From the NCBI RefSeq assembly GCF_002104995.1, contig NW_024468436.1:1-19698 (forward strand): DNA of 19,698 bases, read 5' to 3'. Under the pieces are notes generated by a model, which made no database searches, was not told the origin of the DNA, and saw only the letters and a list, made by a program, of their open reading frames with translations. This document shows positions 11,001-17,908 of the stretch, piece by piece (the first letter of the stretch is position 1; the number at the start of each line of letters is the position of its first letter). This DNA is from Linderina pennispora. Lineage: Eukaryota; Kickxellomycota; Kickxellomycetes; Kickxellales; Kickxellaceae. A program made the position numbers and the translations under genes.

Positions 11001-11492
11001 GAGTCGTCGGAGGAGCCCTCGTCGGAGGAGCCTACTGAGTCGTCAGAGGAGTCTGTTGTCTCGTCGGAGGAGTCTTCTGAGTCGTCGGAGGAGTCTGTTG
11101 TCTCGTCGGAGGAGTCTTCTGAGTCGTCGGAGGAGTCTGTTGTCTCGTCGGAGGAGCCCGCTGAATCGTCGGAGGAGTCTGCTGAGTCGTCGGAGGAGTC
11201 TGTCGTCTCGTCGGAGGAGGTTGTCTCTTCGTCGGAGGCCGCTTCGTCTGATGCCGCTTCGTCGGAGGAGGTTGTCTCGTCTGAGGAGCCCACCACCGAG
11301 GAGTCTGCTGCTTCTACTGCTGAGGAGACCTCCGAGGCTACCTCTGAGGCTACCTCTGAGGAGGCCACTACTGAGGCTACCTCTGAGGAGCAGACCACCG
11401 AGGCTACTACCGAAGCCACCACTGACGTCGATGAGTCCACTGGCTTCGAGTCGTCGGCCCCGGCCACTAGCATCACCGCTGCTCTCTTCTAA
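8070..11492 (+). CDS. Secreted Ser/Thr-rich repeat protein with seven Cys modules (cell-wall/mucin type)
   Basis: A 1,140-residue protein made almost entirely of Thr, Ser, Glu, Val and Pro, the composition of heavily O-glycosylated fungal cell-wall proteins and mucins. Residues 1-18 are a signal peptide (MVRASILSIIALSAAVHA, likely cut before STYES). Then come TTEAT/TTEET repeats (about 60-140), 13-residue EATSSEATSDETT repeats (about 145-200), four Cys modules (about 280-465), a Val-Thr-Glu-rich region (about 465-850), three more Cys modules (about 855-982), an acidic Ser/Glu region with 14-residue repeats, and a Thr/Ala/Glu tail. Each module has the Cys pattern C-x13-C-x2-C, as in PCEPTT..T...TTPC..CEPTT. 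The protein ends in SITAALF without a hydrophobic tail, so no GPI anchor is predicted and attachment, if any, must differ. The ATG at 8070 is first after an ATG-free leader. No catalytic or adhesin domain is recognised, so the role is inferred from composition. Confidence 0.88.
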   Translation: MVRASILSIIALSAAVHASTYESNTDAVESTSVPATSVAPTSSVAETTSVSSVVPTLSSLEETTEATTEATTEATTEETTESTTEETTEATTEATTEETTESTTEETTEVTSEETTEVTSEETTEVTSEESTEVTSEATSEETTEATSSEATSDETTEATSSEATSDETTEATSSEATSDETSEETTEATSSEATSDETTEATSEEISEDTTSCESTTTDYVTDDVESSESEVPSATIITETACIGTDCSTAEESSTEESSSAEECHGDCSTDVETVTETTPCEPTTVTETIVTTPCHECEPTTVTTVYTVTPTTEVPSSVESTSETTTPCEPTTVTETVVTTPCDECEPTTVTTVYTVTPTTEVESTTPCEPTTVTETVVTTPCHECEPTTVTTVYTVTPTTEVPSSVESTSETTTPCEPTTVTETVVTTPCHECEPTTVTTVYTVTPTTEVPSSIESSSETTCPAEVVTVTDADCVETVTNDIVETVTASGKDSTVTETIVKSGEGAVVTETISAEVLVSIEDCTTEYVTETVPGSDICPTQTETVGTTNTVVVTNESELTNYVTETVTQTTGGAEQTVTVTVENTVPAADVTVTEAVTETCEGEDATITIPGAAGETVTVTNAIPTTVTVDNTVTEYQETHTAPAQTDINTVTVAGSDVVVEETKEVTIQEVCDEDVTVTETREEDVTVSQTIESTNIVTVPTDVVVPTTVYCENVATETVQNDVTVTVPMVATETVLTTNQATAYYPVYETIVQDNTVTQTVTHVVDTTVTNVQTVLVGGETSVVLNTVTQTVPSETITVTQVQEETEACEEDVIVTVTEAVTETRKEDVTVTVCDTTPSEVLPTSTTATTPCEPTTVTKTIETTPCEECEPTTITTTIVETPSSVESSSETTTPCEPTTVTSTIVTTPCKECEPTTITTTIVETPSSVESSSETTTPCEPTTYTTTYTTTPCPVCEPTTVTTVVTETPSASEESSEEPSSEEPTESSEESVVSSEESSESSEESVVSSEESSESSEESVVSSEEPAESSEESAESSEESVVSSEEVVSSSEAASSDAASSEEVVSSEEPTTEESAASTAEETSEATSEATSEEATTEATSEEQTTEATTEATTDVDESTGFESSAPATSITAALF
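8502..8669 (+). repeat. 39-bp coding tandem repeat (EATSSEATSDETT)
   Basis: Units start at 8502, 8541 and 8580. A 12-base insert encoding EETT then precedes a fourth unit at 8631-8669. The first two units are identical at the DNA level and the others differ by a few bases, mostly silent. Recent in-frame expansion by slippage or unequal crossing-over is likely. Confidence 0.9.
8907..9464 (+). repeat. First Cys-module array, four copies
   Basis: Copies are anchored on the CCG-TGC codons (PC) at 8913, 9057, 9177 and 9321, giving periods of 144, 120 and 144 bp. The 120-bp copy lacks the PSSVESTSE-type spacer. Each copy carries three Cys and a TTVTTVYTVTPTTEV segment. DNA identity between copies is very high, including silent positions. 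Confidence 0.92.
10629..11015 (+). repeat. Second Cys-module array, three copies
   Basis: Anchors (PC) lie at 10635, 10764 and 10893, a regular period of 129 bp (43 residues). The Cys spacing is the same as in the first array, but TTITTTIVETPSSVESSSE replaces the longer YTVTPTTEV spacer, so this array diverged as a block before its own expansion. The last copy replaces the spacer with TTVVTETPSASEES. Confidence 0.9.
11037..11162 (+). repeat. 42-bp Ser/Glu coding repeat, three copies
   Basis: Units at 11037, 11079 and 11121 encode ESSEESVVSSEESS; the third ends in PA instead of SS. Further, less regular SSEES copies continue to about 11280. The run is strongly acidic. Confidence 0.88.
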
Positions 11493-11570
11493 GCAGACAA
11501 CGAGTCTTAATGGCCCGTTGCTGAAGGCTGCATCTTAGAGCTGTGGTGCGCAATCCTGCGCAATGCTACT

Positions 11571-11604
11571 CTTGTAAAATCGTTGCGATTTTTGTTTCTA
11601 CAAG
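11571..11604 (+). other. Stem-loop in the 3' UTR of the cell-wall-type gene
   Basis: About 80 nt after the stop codon, AAAATCG and CGATTTT pair as a perfect 7-bp stem around a TTG loop (11576-11592). An outer pair, CTTGT (11571-11575) and ACAAG (11600-11604), extends it. It could affect 3' processing or mRNA stability. No canonical AATAAA is close by, so its role is open. Confidence 0.5.
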
Positions 11605-12398
11605 ATCCCCCTCCCTCCCACTTCCCCTTTTCTCTGGTTATCTAACGCACAACAACTTGTTCTAGGATGAAGGCATAATTGTTTTCCCTTTTGTCTCTTT
11701 TTGTTTCTCTTTCAATACTACAACTGGCTTATTAAAAATCTCCTACTCTGTGGACACGGTGCAGCAGCTGCTCTGCATCTCTTCCATGTGAATATAGCCT
11801 CCACCAAGCTTGGGCATGCGCGCGATGGTGCCAGTCAGGGATTCCATCGTGACATCTATGCCAGCTTGGCGATTCCTTTACCCTGAATACGCTTTTCACA
11901 TAGGTTGAAGGGGTGGTGGGCACTTGCCATCATCTCTGACACAGCTGTCTATTTTCTCCAACGACAGGTGCTCGTCTCCTAGAGCTATTTAGACAATCTG
12001 TTGTCTTCGGAGCACGATAAGGGCGAAGGATGCGCCGATTTTCATATGACGGTGCAGCAGCTCTTACATATTTTTCGCGCTCTCCCAAAAACTACCGGAG
12101 GAAGTGGTCTACCACCTACGGGCATATACCTCTTTGGTACCCCGTTTCACATGCGCATCCGCAACAGTCATATAGGGGGGTCGTTGCCACTGCATGTGAA
12201 AGCAGCCGTGTAGCTTGAGTTTTCTATGGAAACCAGGCACCAAGCAAGCCAGAACCCAAGCACGTCCCTTCGCATTTAGTGCACGTGAGAAAGTTCAGAA
12301 AGGAAATGGTCAAAAATGCCGCGCCCATCGCTGCTACTGTCTCTCCACTGCTTCCCCCGCTGCACTCCATTTAGCAACGCAGGCAAGCAGCAGCTCCA

Positions 12399-12406
12399 TT
12401 TAAAAG
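12399..12406 (+). promoter_or_regulatory. TATA-like box of the SCP2 gene
   Basis: TTTAAAAG lies 155 bases before the ATG and is followed by a C/T-rich leader. It is weaker than the TATA boxes of the other genes. The block CTCCATTTA occurs twice just here (around 12365 and 12394). An ATG at 12427 may fall at or before the transcription start. Confidence 0.45.
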
Positions 12407-12553
12407 GGGTGCGCCGCGCGTCGGCAATGGCATTGGCAAAGGACAATAAGAAACCCCGCCCGGATACAACTCTCTTTCCTTGTCTCTATCTGTATTTTTT
12501 TTTTTAGCGTTTTGGTTCTCCCTTCCACCTACACATTTACTCCAATTCAAACA

Positions 12554-13417
12554 ATGCCTCTTGCTGGTTTCAAGTCAAGCGCTATCATCGATGAGCTCAC
12601 GGCCGTGCTCAACTCGTTCTCGGCTGAGGAGCGCAAGAAGGAAGTCACCAAGACCAAGGCTGTGTATGCCTTTGAGGTCACCAATAGCGACGGCCAGAAG
12701 CACTACTTTGTCGTCGACCTGAAGCAGGCCGGTAAGGTCACCGACGGCACGACCGGGGCTGCTGCGGCTAAGGGTCAGCCCAAGCCCGATATCAGCATCA
12801 CGCTTACAGACGAGACCTTTGTCAAGATCTCGGAGGGAAAGACTACGGCTGCGGGCGAGTTCATGAGCGGCAAGGTCAAGATCAAGGGTAACATGATGCT
12901 GGGCATGAAGCTGGAGCCCCTGCTCAAGCGGTTCAAGGGCCTGGCTGCCAAGCTGCCTGCTACCCCGGCGCCTGCTGCTGCCGCTGCCGCTCCCGCCGCT
13001 GCTGCCGCTGCTGCCGAGCCCATTGCTGTCGAGGGCTACCAGGGTAGCGCCATTATTGCTCAGATTAACAAGGCTCTTGGATCGGACGATGCCAAGCGCG
13101 AGGCTCTGCTCAAGAAAACCAACGCTGTGTTCCAGATCGACCTCAATGGACCCGCAGGCATCAAGTCGTGGGTGCTGAACCTGAAGCCTGGCGCCTCTGC
13201 TTCCGACGCTGTGCTTGTTGGCACTGCCCAGAAGAACAACAAGACCGCCGGTGTCACGCTGACCCTCAAGGATTCGGACTTTGTCGACCTTGCCTCGGGC
13301 AAGATCACTGGCCAGAGCGCGTTCATGGGTGGCAAGCTCAAGACGAAGGGCAACATGATGCTTGCTCTGAAGCTCGAGAACGTCCTGAAGGCTGCCAAGC
13401 CGGCTGCCAAGCTCTAA
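12554..13417 (+). CDS. Tandem SCP2 (sterol carrier protein 2) protein, peroxisomal
   Basis: A 287-residue protein with two SCP2 lipid-binding domains, at residues about 3-128 and 160-285, joined by an Ala/Pro linker (about 136-156). SCP2 domains bind sterols, fatty acids and acyl-CoAs in a hydrophobic tunnel. Both copies keep the family's closing signature: FMSGKVKIKGNMMLGMKLE in the first and FMGGKLKTKGNMMLALKLE in the second. The protein ends in Ala-Lys-Leu, an accepted variant of the peroxisomal targeting signal type 1 (consensus SKL), so it should enter peroxisomes and support beta-oxidation or lipid handling (inference from the family). The frame extends upstream to an ATG at 12512, but that would add 14 residues unlike any SCP2 protein. 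The ATG at 12554, in the context AAACAATG, puts the start a few residues before the first domain. Most fungal SCP2-only proteins I know have a single domain, so the tandem form is notable. Confidence 0.92.
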   Translation: MPLAGFKSSAIIDELTAVLNSFSAEERKKEVTKTKAVYAFEVTNSDGQKHYFVVDLKQAGKVTDGTTGAAAAKGQPKPDISITLTDETFVKISEGKTTAAGEFMSGKVKIKGNMMLGMKLEPLLKRFKGLAAKLPATPAPAAAAAAPAAAAAAAEPIAVEGYQGSAIIAQINKALGSDDAKREALLKKTNAVFQIDLNGPAGIKSWVLNLKPGASASDAVLVGTAQKNNKTAGVTLTLKDSDFVDLASGKITGQSAFMGGKLKTKGNMMLALKLENVLKAAKPAAKL

Positions 13418-14140
13418 CCGCCGTACCATCACTTTAATATATATCGTTTTCTGGCGCATAGCGTCTCCCAGCATTGCTGCTAGACCCGGTTCGGAACCTT
13501 CACCTGAGCCATTCACTTTGCGGAGATTATCATCACCAATTATACAGCCGCTAGGCTGATCGCAGCCATTTATCGGCACTTGCCACTTATGAATGAAGCC
13601 GGCTGTGAAGGCAATGTAGTGTATGATAGCCGGTGTTTGCCAGCCTTGACAAATCAAGCCACTCGCTTGTAGTTAGCCGTTTGTCCGGCAGAACTCTTTC
13701 AGCTACTGGTGTCTACATGTATGGCACGCTACCCACACCTCTATACATAGCGTGTAAACACGTTCAGCAACTGTCCGTATGACGAGCCCCCAGTACTGAT
13801 CCGGGGTCTGGTCGCAGAGGCATCCATAGCTCTTTCTACCGCTTTTTGCACATAGCACCAGCCGGCACCTATAGCTAGTAAGAGCTAGCGACTGGCACCT
13901 ACAGTGTGGCCATGCCAACATGACTCTATTGCGGCCTTTGCGCTATTGCAAGGACAGCAGTCTTTGCTGTTGACTTCTGAGGATATATTCTTAGTAGCCA
14001 ATATGGCACCGTTTCCGATTTAGTCGAAAAGTGCTCAGCGAATGCACATCTGACACCTGTGCTCGTAGCACTGAACAATCTTTCTCAAGAGGAACACAGC
14101 AGTGTGACTTTTGGCGACATCATCTTGCTGCAAAATTTCT

Positions 14141-14160
14141 GCCAGACACTGCCAGACACT
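14141..14160 (+). repeat. Perfect 10-bp tandem duplication GCCAGACACT
   Basis: Two exact adjacent copies are followed by a degenerate third (GCAAGACACA). This is probably simple slippage. Confidence 0.85.
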
Positions 14161-14927
14161 GCAAGACACAACCGGGTATCTGCTGCTGCATCCCACTGTC
14201 GAGTCTTTTTGGCACAAGCGTATCTCAGAATGATTGATCCCTTTTTGCTGGCAGAGGTCAGGCACGCAATCTGCCTCACTTGACCCCCATTGTGCATTCG
14301 GGCATAGGTATTTTTGGCAAGGACACCACATGAGCCGACGTGTTGGTGTTTGCAGCATAATAACACGTCGTCATGCAAATCAACGCGTGGCAAAATGCAG
14401 GCAGGCGTGTGTTTTTTTCTGCGACTTGTATGGCTCGGGAGAAGTGGAGTGGAACCCGGAACGGCAGCACAGGGCAACCACCTCGGCGCTGGGGTGATTG
14501 AGTAGTCAACAAATGGATAAGTGGTATCCCTTGCCCGGTATTCCTACTCTCGATAGGCGGGTATAGAACCGCCAGAACAATATCACATAGAATCCGGCGA
14601 ATGCCACACGGCAAAGTAAATATCAAAAAGAGAGGCGTTCGCATTTTCAAAATGCGGTATTATTGCTTTCGCAAAGGCTAGGGATAAGCCAAGAAAATAA
14701 AGACGCTGCAGTTCGGGCAGCCCAGTGCAGTTTATCGGGTAGAAAGGAGAGGCAGCCATTCTTTTGAGGATTGGTAGGCGCGGCCGAGGCTGACTGCTGC
14801 TGCTCAATGACACCGGAAATTGATGAGGCGAGATGACATTTTCCCACTTGTTTGCTCTTGCCCAGTAGATGGTGTCTGTCTCTCACTCAAGTTTGCCACG
14901 GTATATGGCAAAATAAATACTGGAAAA

Positions 14928-14948
14928 GGGGGAGGGTGAGGGGAGGGG
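14928..14948 (+). other. Potential G-quadruplex tract
   Basis: Four G-runs (5, 3, 4 and 4 Gs) are separated by A, TGA and A, which fits the intramolecular quadruplex rule with very short loops. A C-rich stretch follows at about 14959-14982. The tract lies 246 bp before the TATA box of the His/Cys-rich gene and could influence its promoter. Confidence 0.6.
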
Positions 14949-15167
14949 CTGGATGCACCACCCCCACTACCGTACACCCCCCAATGTGGCCTGGGAGAAG
15001 ACATGTCGTGTATCATGTGCAAGTCGTCACTTTATTTTAGCGGACACTCTTGCTTGGCGCAGCATGTTTACTTTTTGTCTCGCGTTTTGACAGCACGCCT
15101 CCCTTCAGATAATGTCTGGCAAGCAGCGGCCAAAATGCAAAAGCTTTTGTTTCAGTTTTTGAATAGC

Positions 15168-15209
15168 GCTTGGCTGCCTTACAAGCGCTCTCCTATATAA
15201 AGGCAGCCA
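15168..15209 (+). promoter_or_regulatory. Core promoter of the His/Cys-rich gene: TATA box inside a perfect inverted repeat
   Basis: TATATAAA (15194-15201) lies 142 bases before the ATG. TGGCTGCCTT (15171-15180) and its exact reverse complement AAGGCAGCCA (15200-15209) flank the box. GCTTGGCTGCC starts 26 bp before the TATA box, and GCAGCC starts 9 bp after the start of the box. The same arrangement recurs at 17909-17948. The arms resemble a TGGCWGCCA operator placed on both sides of TATA. Confidence 0.75.
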
Positions 15210-15335
15210 GGAGGCAGGGATCGAAGGATTCAACATCAGCCCTTTTGCAATTCACCCCTTTCCCTTCTACCTCTGCGCATTTAAGTTATAGCATCTTGCA
15301 CTTTTACATATACAAGCCACCATCCTACACATACA

Positions 15336-15620
15336 ATGACCTGGACTGTTTGCAACGTGCCAAAGCCTGTCCACCACGACCATGGCTACGCGCAGCTCAC
15401 TGTTCCGCTTGTGCCCGGAGAGTATGAGTACAAGATTGTTCTGCCATCCAAGGAGACTGTCAAGCACAACGAGGAGGCCTGGGTTATTCAATATGACAGC
15501 TGGAAGACCACCTTTGGCGGACACCACTACCATGGCCACCACGGACACATGGCATGCAGCTGCAGCCACACCAATCACTGCCACCATCCTCACCACGGAC
15601 ACTGCGGCCACCACCACTGA
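15336..15620 (+). CDS. Small His/Cys-rich protein, possible metal binder
   Basis: A 94-residue protein with 20 His and 5 Cys. Residues about 18-60 (LTVPLVPGEYEYKIVLPS and what follows) resemble the 'PGEYEYKF' strand pair of AMPK-beta/CBM48 glycogen-binding (E-set) domains, but the first half of that domain and its carbohydrate-binding Trp pattern are not evident, so the match is partial. From residue 62 the tail is HHYHGHHGHMACSCS, then a run dominated by His with two more Cys. Such His/Cys tails commonly bind Ni, Zn or Cu. There is no signal peptide or membrane segment, so it is likely intracellular. Codons end mostly in C or G and the leader has no ATG, both supporting a real gene. Its promoter is shared with the gene at 18864. 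No known family covers the whole protein, and function is inferred from composition only. Confidence 0.8.
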   Translation: MTWTVCNVPKPVHHDHGYAQLTVPLVPGEYEYKIVLPSKETVKHNEEAWVIQYDSWKTTFGGHHYHGHHGHMACSCSHTNHCHHPHHGHCGHHH

Positions 15621-15825
15621 GCGGTTACCAGTGAGGCGTGGGCGCCACTGAATTTGCTTCTTTCACGGATAACCCCAGATTCCTCAGTTTCACTCTGGCC
15701 CATTTATCATCCAACCACACCAACCTAATGCTCCACTCTACTCTCTTGGCGAGCATTGTCACACAAGCCTCCTCTCCCGATACCTTCCTTTGGCTCAGTT
15801 GTTGCCGAGCATTGCATTTTTCAAA

Positions 15826-15831
15826 AATAAA
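15826..15831 (+). terminator. Poly(A) signal AATAAA
   Basis: A canonical AATAAA lies 206 bases after the stop codon of the His/Cys-rich gene in an A/T-rich setting. It is the most plausible cleavage signal for that transcript. Confidence 0.5.
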
Positions 15832-16957
15832 TTATGCTGACACGCTACATCAAATAGCTGGCTGGTCATGGTAGCAATGTGCCAATGTGCAAATCGGATA
15901 TAGAGACATGCATAATGTATTAATAGGACACACATCGAAGCCTGTGTTTGCAATAGCAGGTGTATGGCTGCAAAGGGCAACCGGCGGACCAGCCAGAAAG
16001 AGTGGTGCCCTTGAAAGAAAATAGCCTCATGCTGGAGTATTCGCTTACCCAAGCCCATCCCTCCTCTTTCTGCAAATCTCTTGCGGTCGATTACTAAAGG
16101 CTGTCGGGGGTCCAAAATAAGCTGCCCACCGCCTAGCGTTGTTTGCCCATTTCTTATATAATTGCTCTTATAAAACGCCATGCCTGTCTGCTCTTTGTCT
16201 AAGCAGCTGTCGTATAGAGCGCGAAGATGTATGTTAAATTATCTGCTCACGGGCAGGCAGTGTGGTCGTCGCTACGTCGGAGAAATAGATTGACGTTGAC
16301 ACCAGCTTTTTGGAATGCGCTCATCATAAATTGCGGTGGTCTCCCCAATGCAGACCACAGACAAGCGGAACCGGACAGAAAACAGAGGCGTGCTTACTGC
16401 GTCCAGTCGAAATGAACGGGCGAGCTTTTTCAGCTGCAGACGCGTGCATGGCCAGGATTACACCCACTCCGCGTACAGGTGGAGCAAACCATGCACTTTG
16501 CTCGGCACTTTATAGTGGTATTCCATTTCCTTCCCTGTGAAATCTGTGAACCAATGTATGCACAAGATGGATTAGTAAAAAATCAGCTGTGCGCTAAGAC
16601 GCTGCTGGAAAAAGGGATAGACCCCGTCCTATGCACCGATCGGCGATGTCCATGTCCCAGTCTGCATAGATTTTCCTCTGTGGATAGTATCGCCGCCCTT
16701 CTTTTTCCAATGCCAGGGCAAATCCTTTGCGTGCGCTCAGACATTCGTCTTGTCAGAGCGCACATATTCCTACATGGGTCTGCATCCACTATACCTGAGG
16801 GGTGCAGAGGAAATAAAACCATCTGCAAATCCGTTTGCCCAACATCAAGGATAGGGGATAGATAAAGTACGTGTTCTCTCCACTATGGAGTCAGAAACGG
16901 GCCGCGCTGGGCTCGAGTCTTGGCCACAGTGCAGCAGTTGTGAATACGCAAAAGGGA

Positions 16958-16973
16958 TGTGAATACATTCACA
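16958..16973. repeat. Palindrome TGTGAAT-AC-ATTCACA
   Basis: Seven-base arms pair perfectly around a 2-bp centre. TGTGAATAC also occurs 18 bp upstream at 16940-16948. The form suits a dimeric DNA-binding protein, about 0.96 kb before the TATA box at 17935. Confidence 0.6.
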
Positions 16974-17432
16974 GGCGGTTTCTGATTGCGCATTCATGGT
17001 CACCGAGATAGCAGATGCAAAAACACGCCTCCTGTTTTCACGCAAAAAAGGAGCAGCAGTGCTGGCCCGCAGTTATATTTAGATCCAATGCTACGACCCG
17101 GCTGCTGCATCAGTGCGTGGTAGAGTGAAGGGTCGGGCCGGCGCGTAAAACGTGTATATAGTGCAGATACACACAGATACATTATATGGGTGTGCGTGTT
17201 TTAGTGTTTTGTGTGGAGCACAATGAAGCGAGGGGAGAGTGTGGCTGATTTAGACGTGCCAGAGAACAAGTGCAACAGGGAGGAGGGATGGAATTGAAGA
17301 ATGCGCGACGCGACAGGAGTGCTCCTCCCCTTTTCTCCCTCTTCTCCTCCGGCCAAGCCTCATTTTTGGCGGTTTTCTTGCTCTGGCACAGCCGCAATCT
17401 ACCAGCCAGCGTGTAACCCGACTGAAGCCGAG

Positions 17433-17733
17433 TGACCAGGGGCAATGGCTGGCGGTATGTCACCGGCGGGAGTCGGAGGGGCCACCACCACGCGCTATGT
17501 CTGCGGTCCGCGAATGCCTCTGCTGGTTACTGCATTCGCGATTATTATTGCCCACCTGCGAACGGGAATTGATTGGCTTGTGGTAGGTTGCTAATGCTGC
17601 ATCAAAAGGGAAAGGGTGACCAGAGCGGGTTTTATTCTGCGAAAGTGCTGGCAGAATAAGAAATAACCCATCATGCCGGGTGACCATCGTGATTGTGCAT
17701 TTCTCGCCGCAGCGTGTCACTCGAGGCTGGTCA
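17433..17733. promoter_or_regulatory. Cluster of four TGACCA elements upstream of the C-x-C-x2-C gene
   Basis: TGACCA occurs at 17433, 17617 and 17681 on the + strand and at 17728-17733 on the minus strand. Three copies read GTGACCA and the minus-strand one GGTGACCA. The last two are each followed by ATTGTGCAT (about 17692 and 17742), giving an imperfect direct repeat of about 50-bp period. Candidate activator or repressor sites 200-500 bp before the TATA box. Confidence 0.4.
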
Positions 17734-17908
17734 CCACTCGGAATTGTGCATATAGCGGTTTTTAACCCTTCACACTTTGCACCTCTGCTACAAAAAGCAC
17801 TTTGCTTGATGGCCTGGCAGCGGCCAGCCGGGGGTGATTTTTATTCTGTTCATCGCGGGTTAGTAGCATGGGTTCGCGGTCCCTCCCCCCTTGCATTTTC
17901 GAGCAAGT

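Larger units (their letters stand above)
11493..12553. other. Spacer: 3' UTR, possible minus-strand exons, then the SCP2 promoter
   Basis: The first 200 bases are the A/T-rich 3' region of the upstream gene. On the minus strand, 11743-11847 encodes a 34-residue coding-like tail (MESLTGTIARMPKLGGGYIH and 14 more residues). It can be joined in frame to a segment at 11928-11978 if 11856-11927 is removed as a 72-nt GC-AG intron. No upstream exon or family is recognised, so this is only a candidate. A + strand frame at 11983-12213 is also open. From about 12390 the sequence is the promoter and leader of the SCP2 gene, with an 11-T run at 12495-12505. Confidence 0.45.
13418..15335. other. Spacer with short repeats, a G-rich tract and the next promoter
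   Basis: No gene is supported in these 1.9 kb. Frames here reach about 130 codons without coding-like codon bias. Small features seen: a GGTTC-G-GAACC palindrome at 13488-13498 downstream of the SCP2 stop; GGCACCTAYAG twice, at about 13864 and 13894, flanking a GCTAG/CTAGC inverted repeat; a 10-bp tandem duplication at 14141; and a G-rich then C-rich stretch at 14928-14990. The leader of the next gene (from about 15225) has no ATG before 15336. Confidence 0.6.

Noticed and set aside
12575-13657. 360-codon open frame on the minus strand over the SCP2 gene
   Set aside because: Antisense shadow caused by strong codon bias. The SCP2 domains on the + strand are certain.
14059-14283. Protein-like + strand frame without an ATG at its start
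   Set aside because: Looks natural by eye, but codons are unbiased, it includes the 10-bp tandem duplication, and neither start nor splice signals support it.
15795-16181. 128-codon minus-strand frame
   Set aside because: No codon bias, no family, and no promoter with an ATG-free leader. A frame of this length is expected by chance in this amount of spacer.
16169-16415. TATAAAA followed by a 62-codon frame from ATG 16227
   Set aside because: The box is good, but the product has no recognisable feature, codons are unbiased and the ATG overlaps a GTATGT donor-like sequence. Kept only as a note in the spacer entry.
16479-16865. 128-codon + strand frame
   Set aside because: Same reasons as for 15795-16181: random-looking composition and no similarity.
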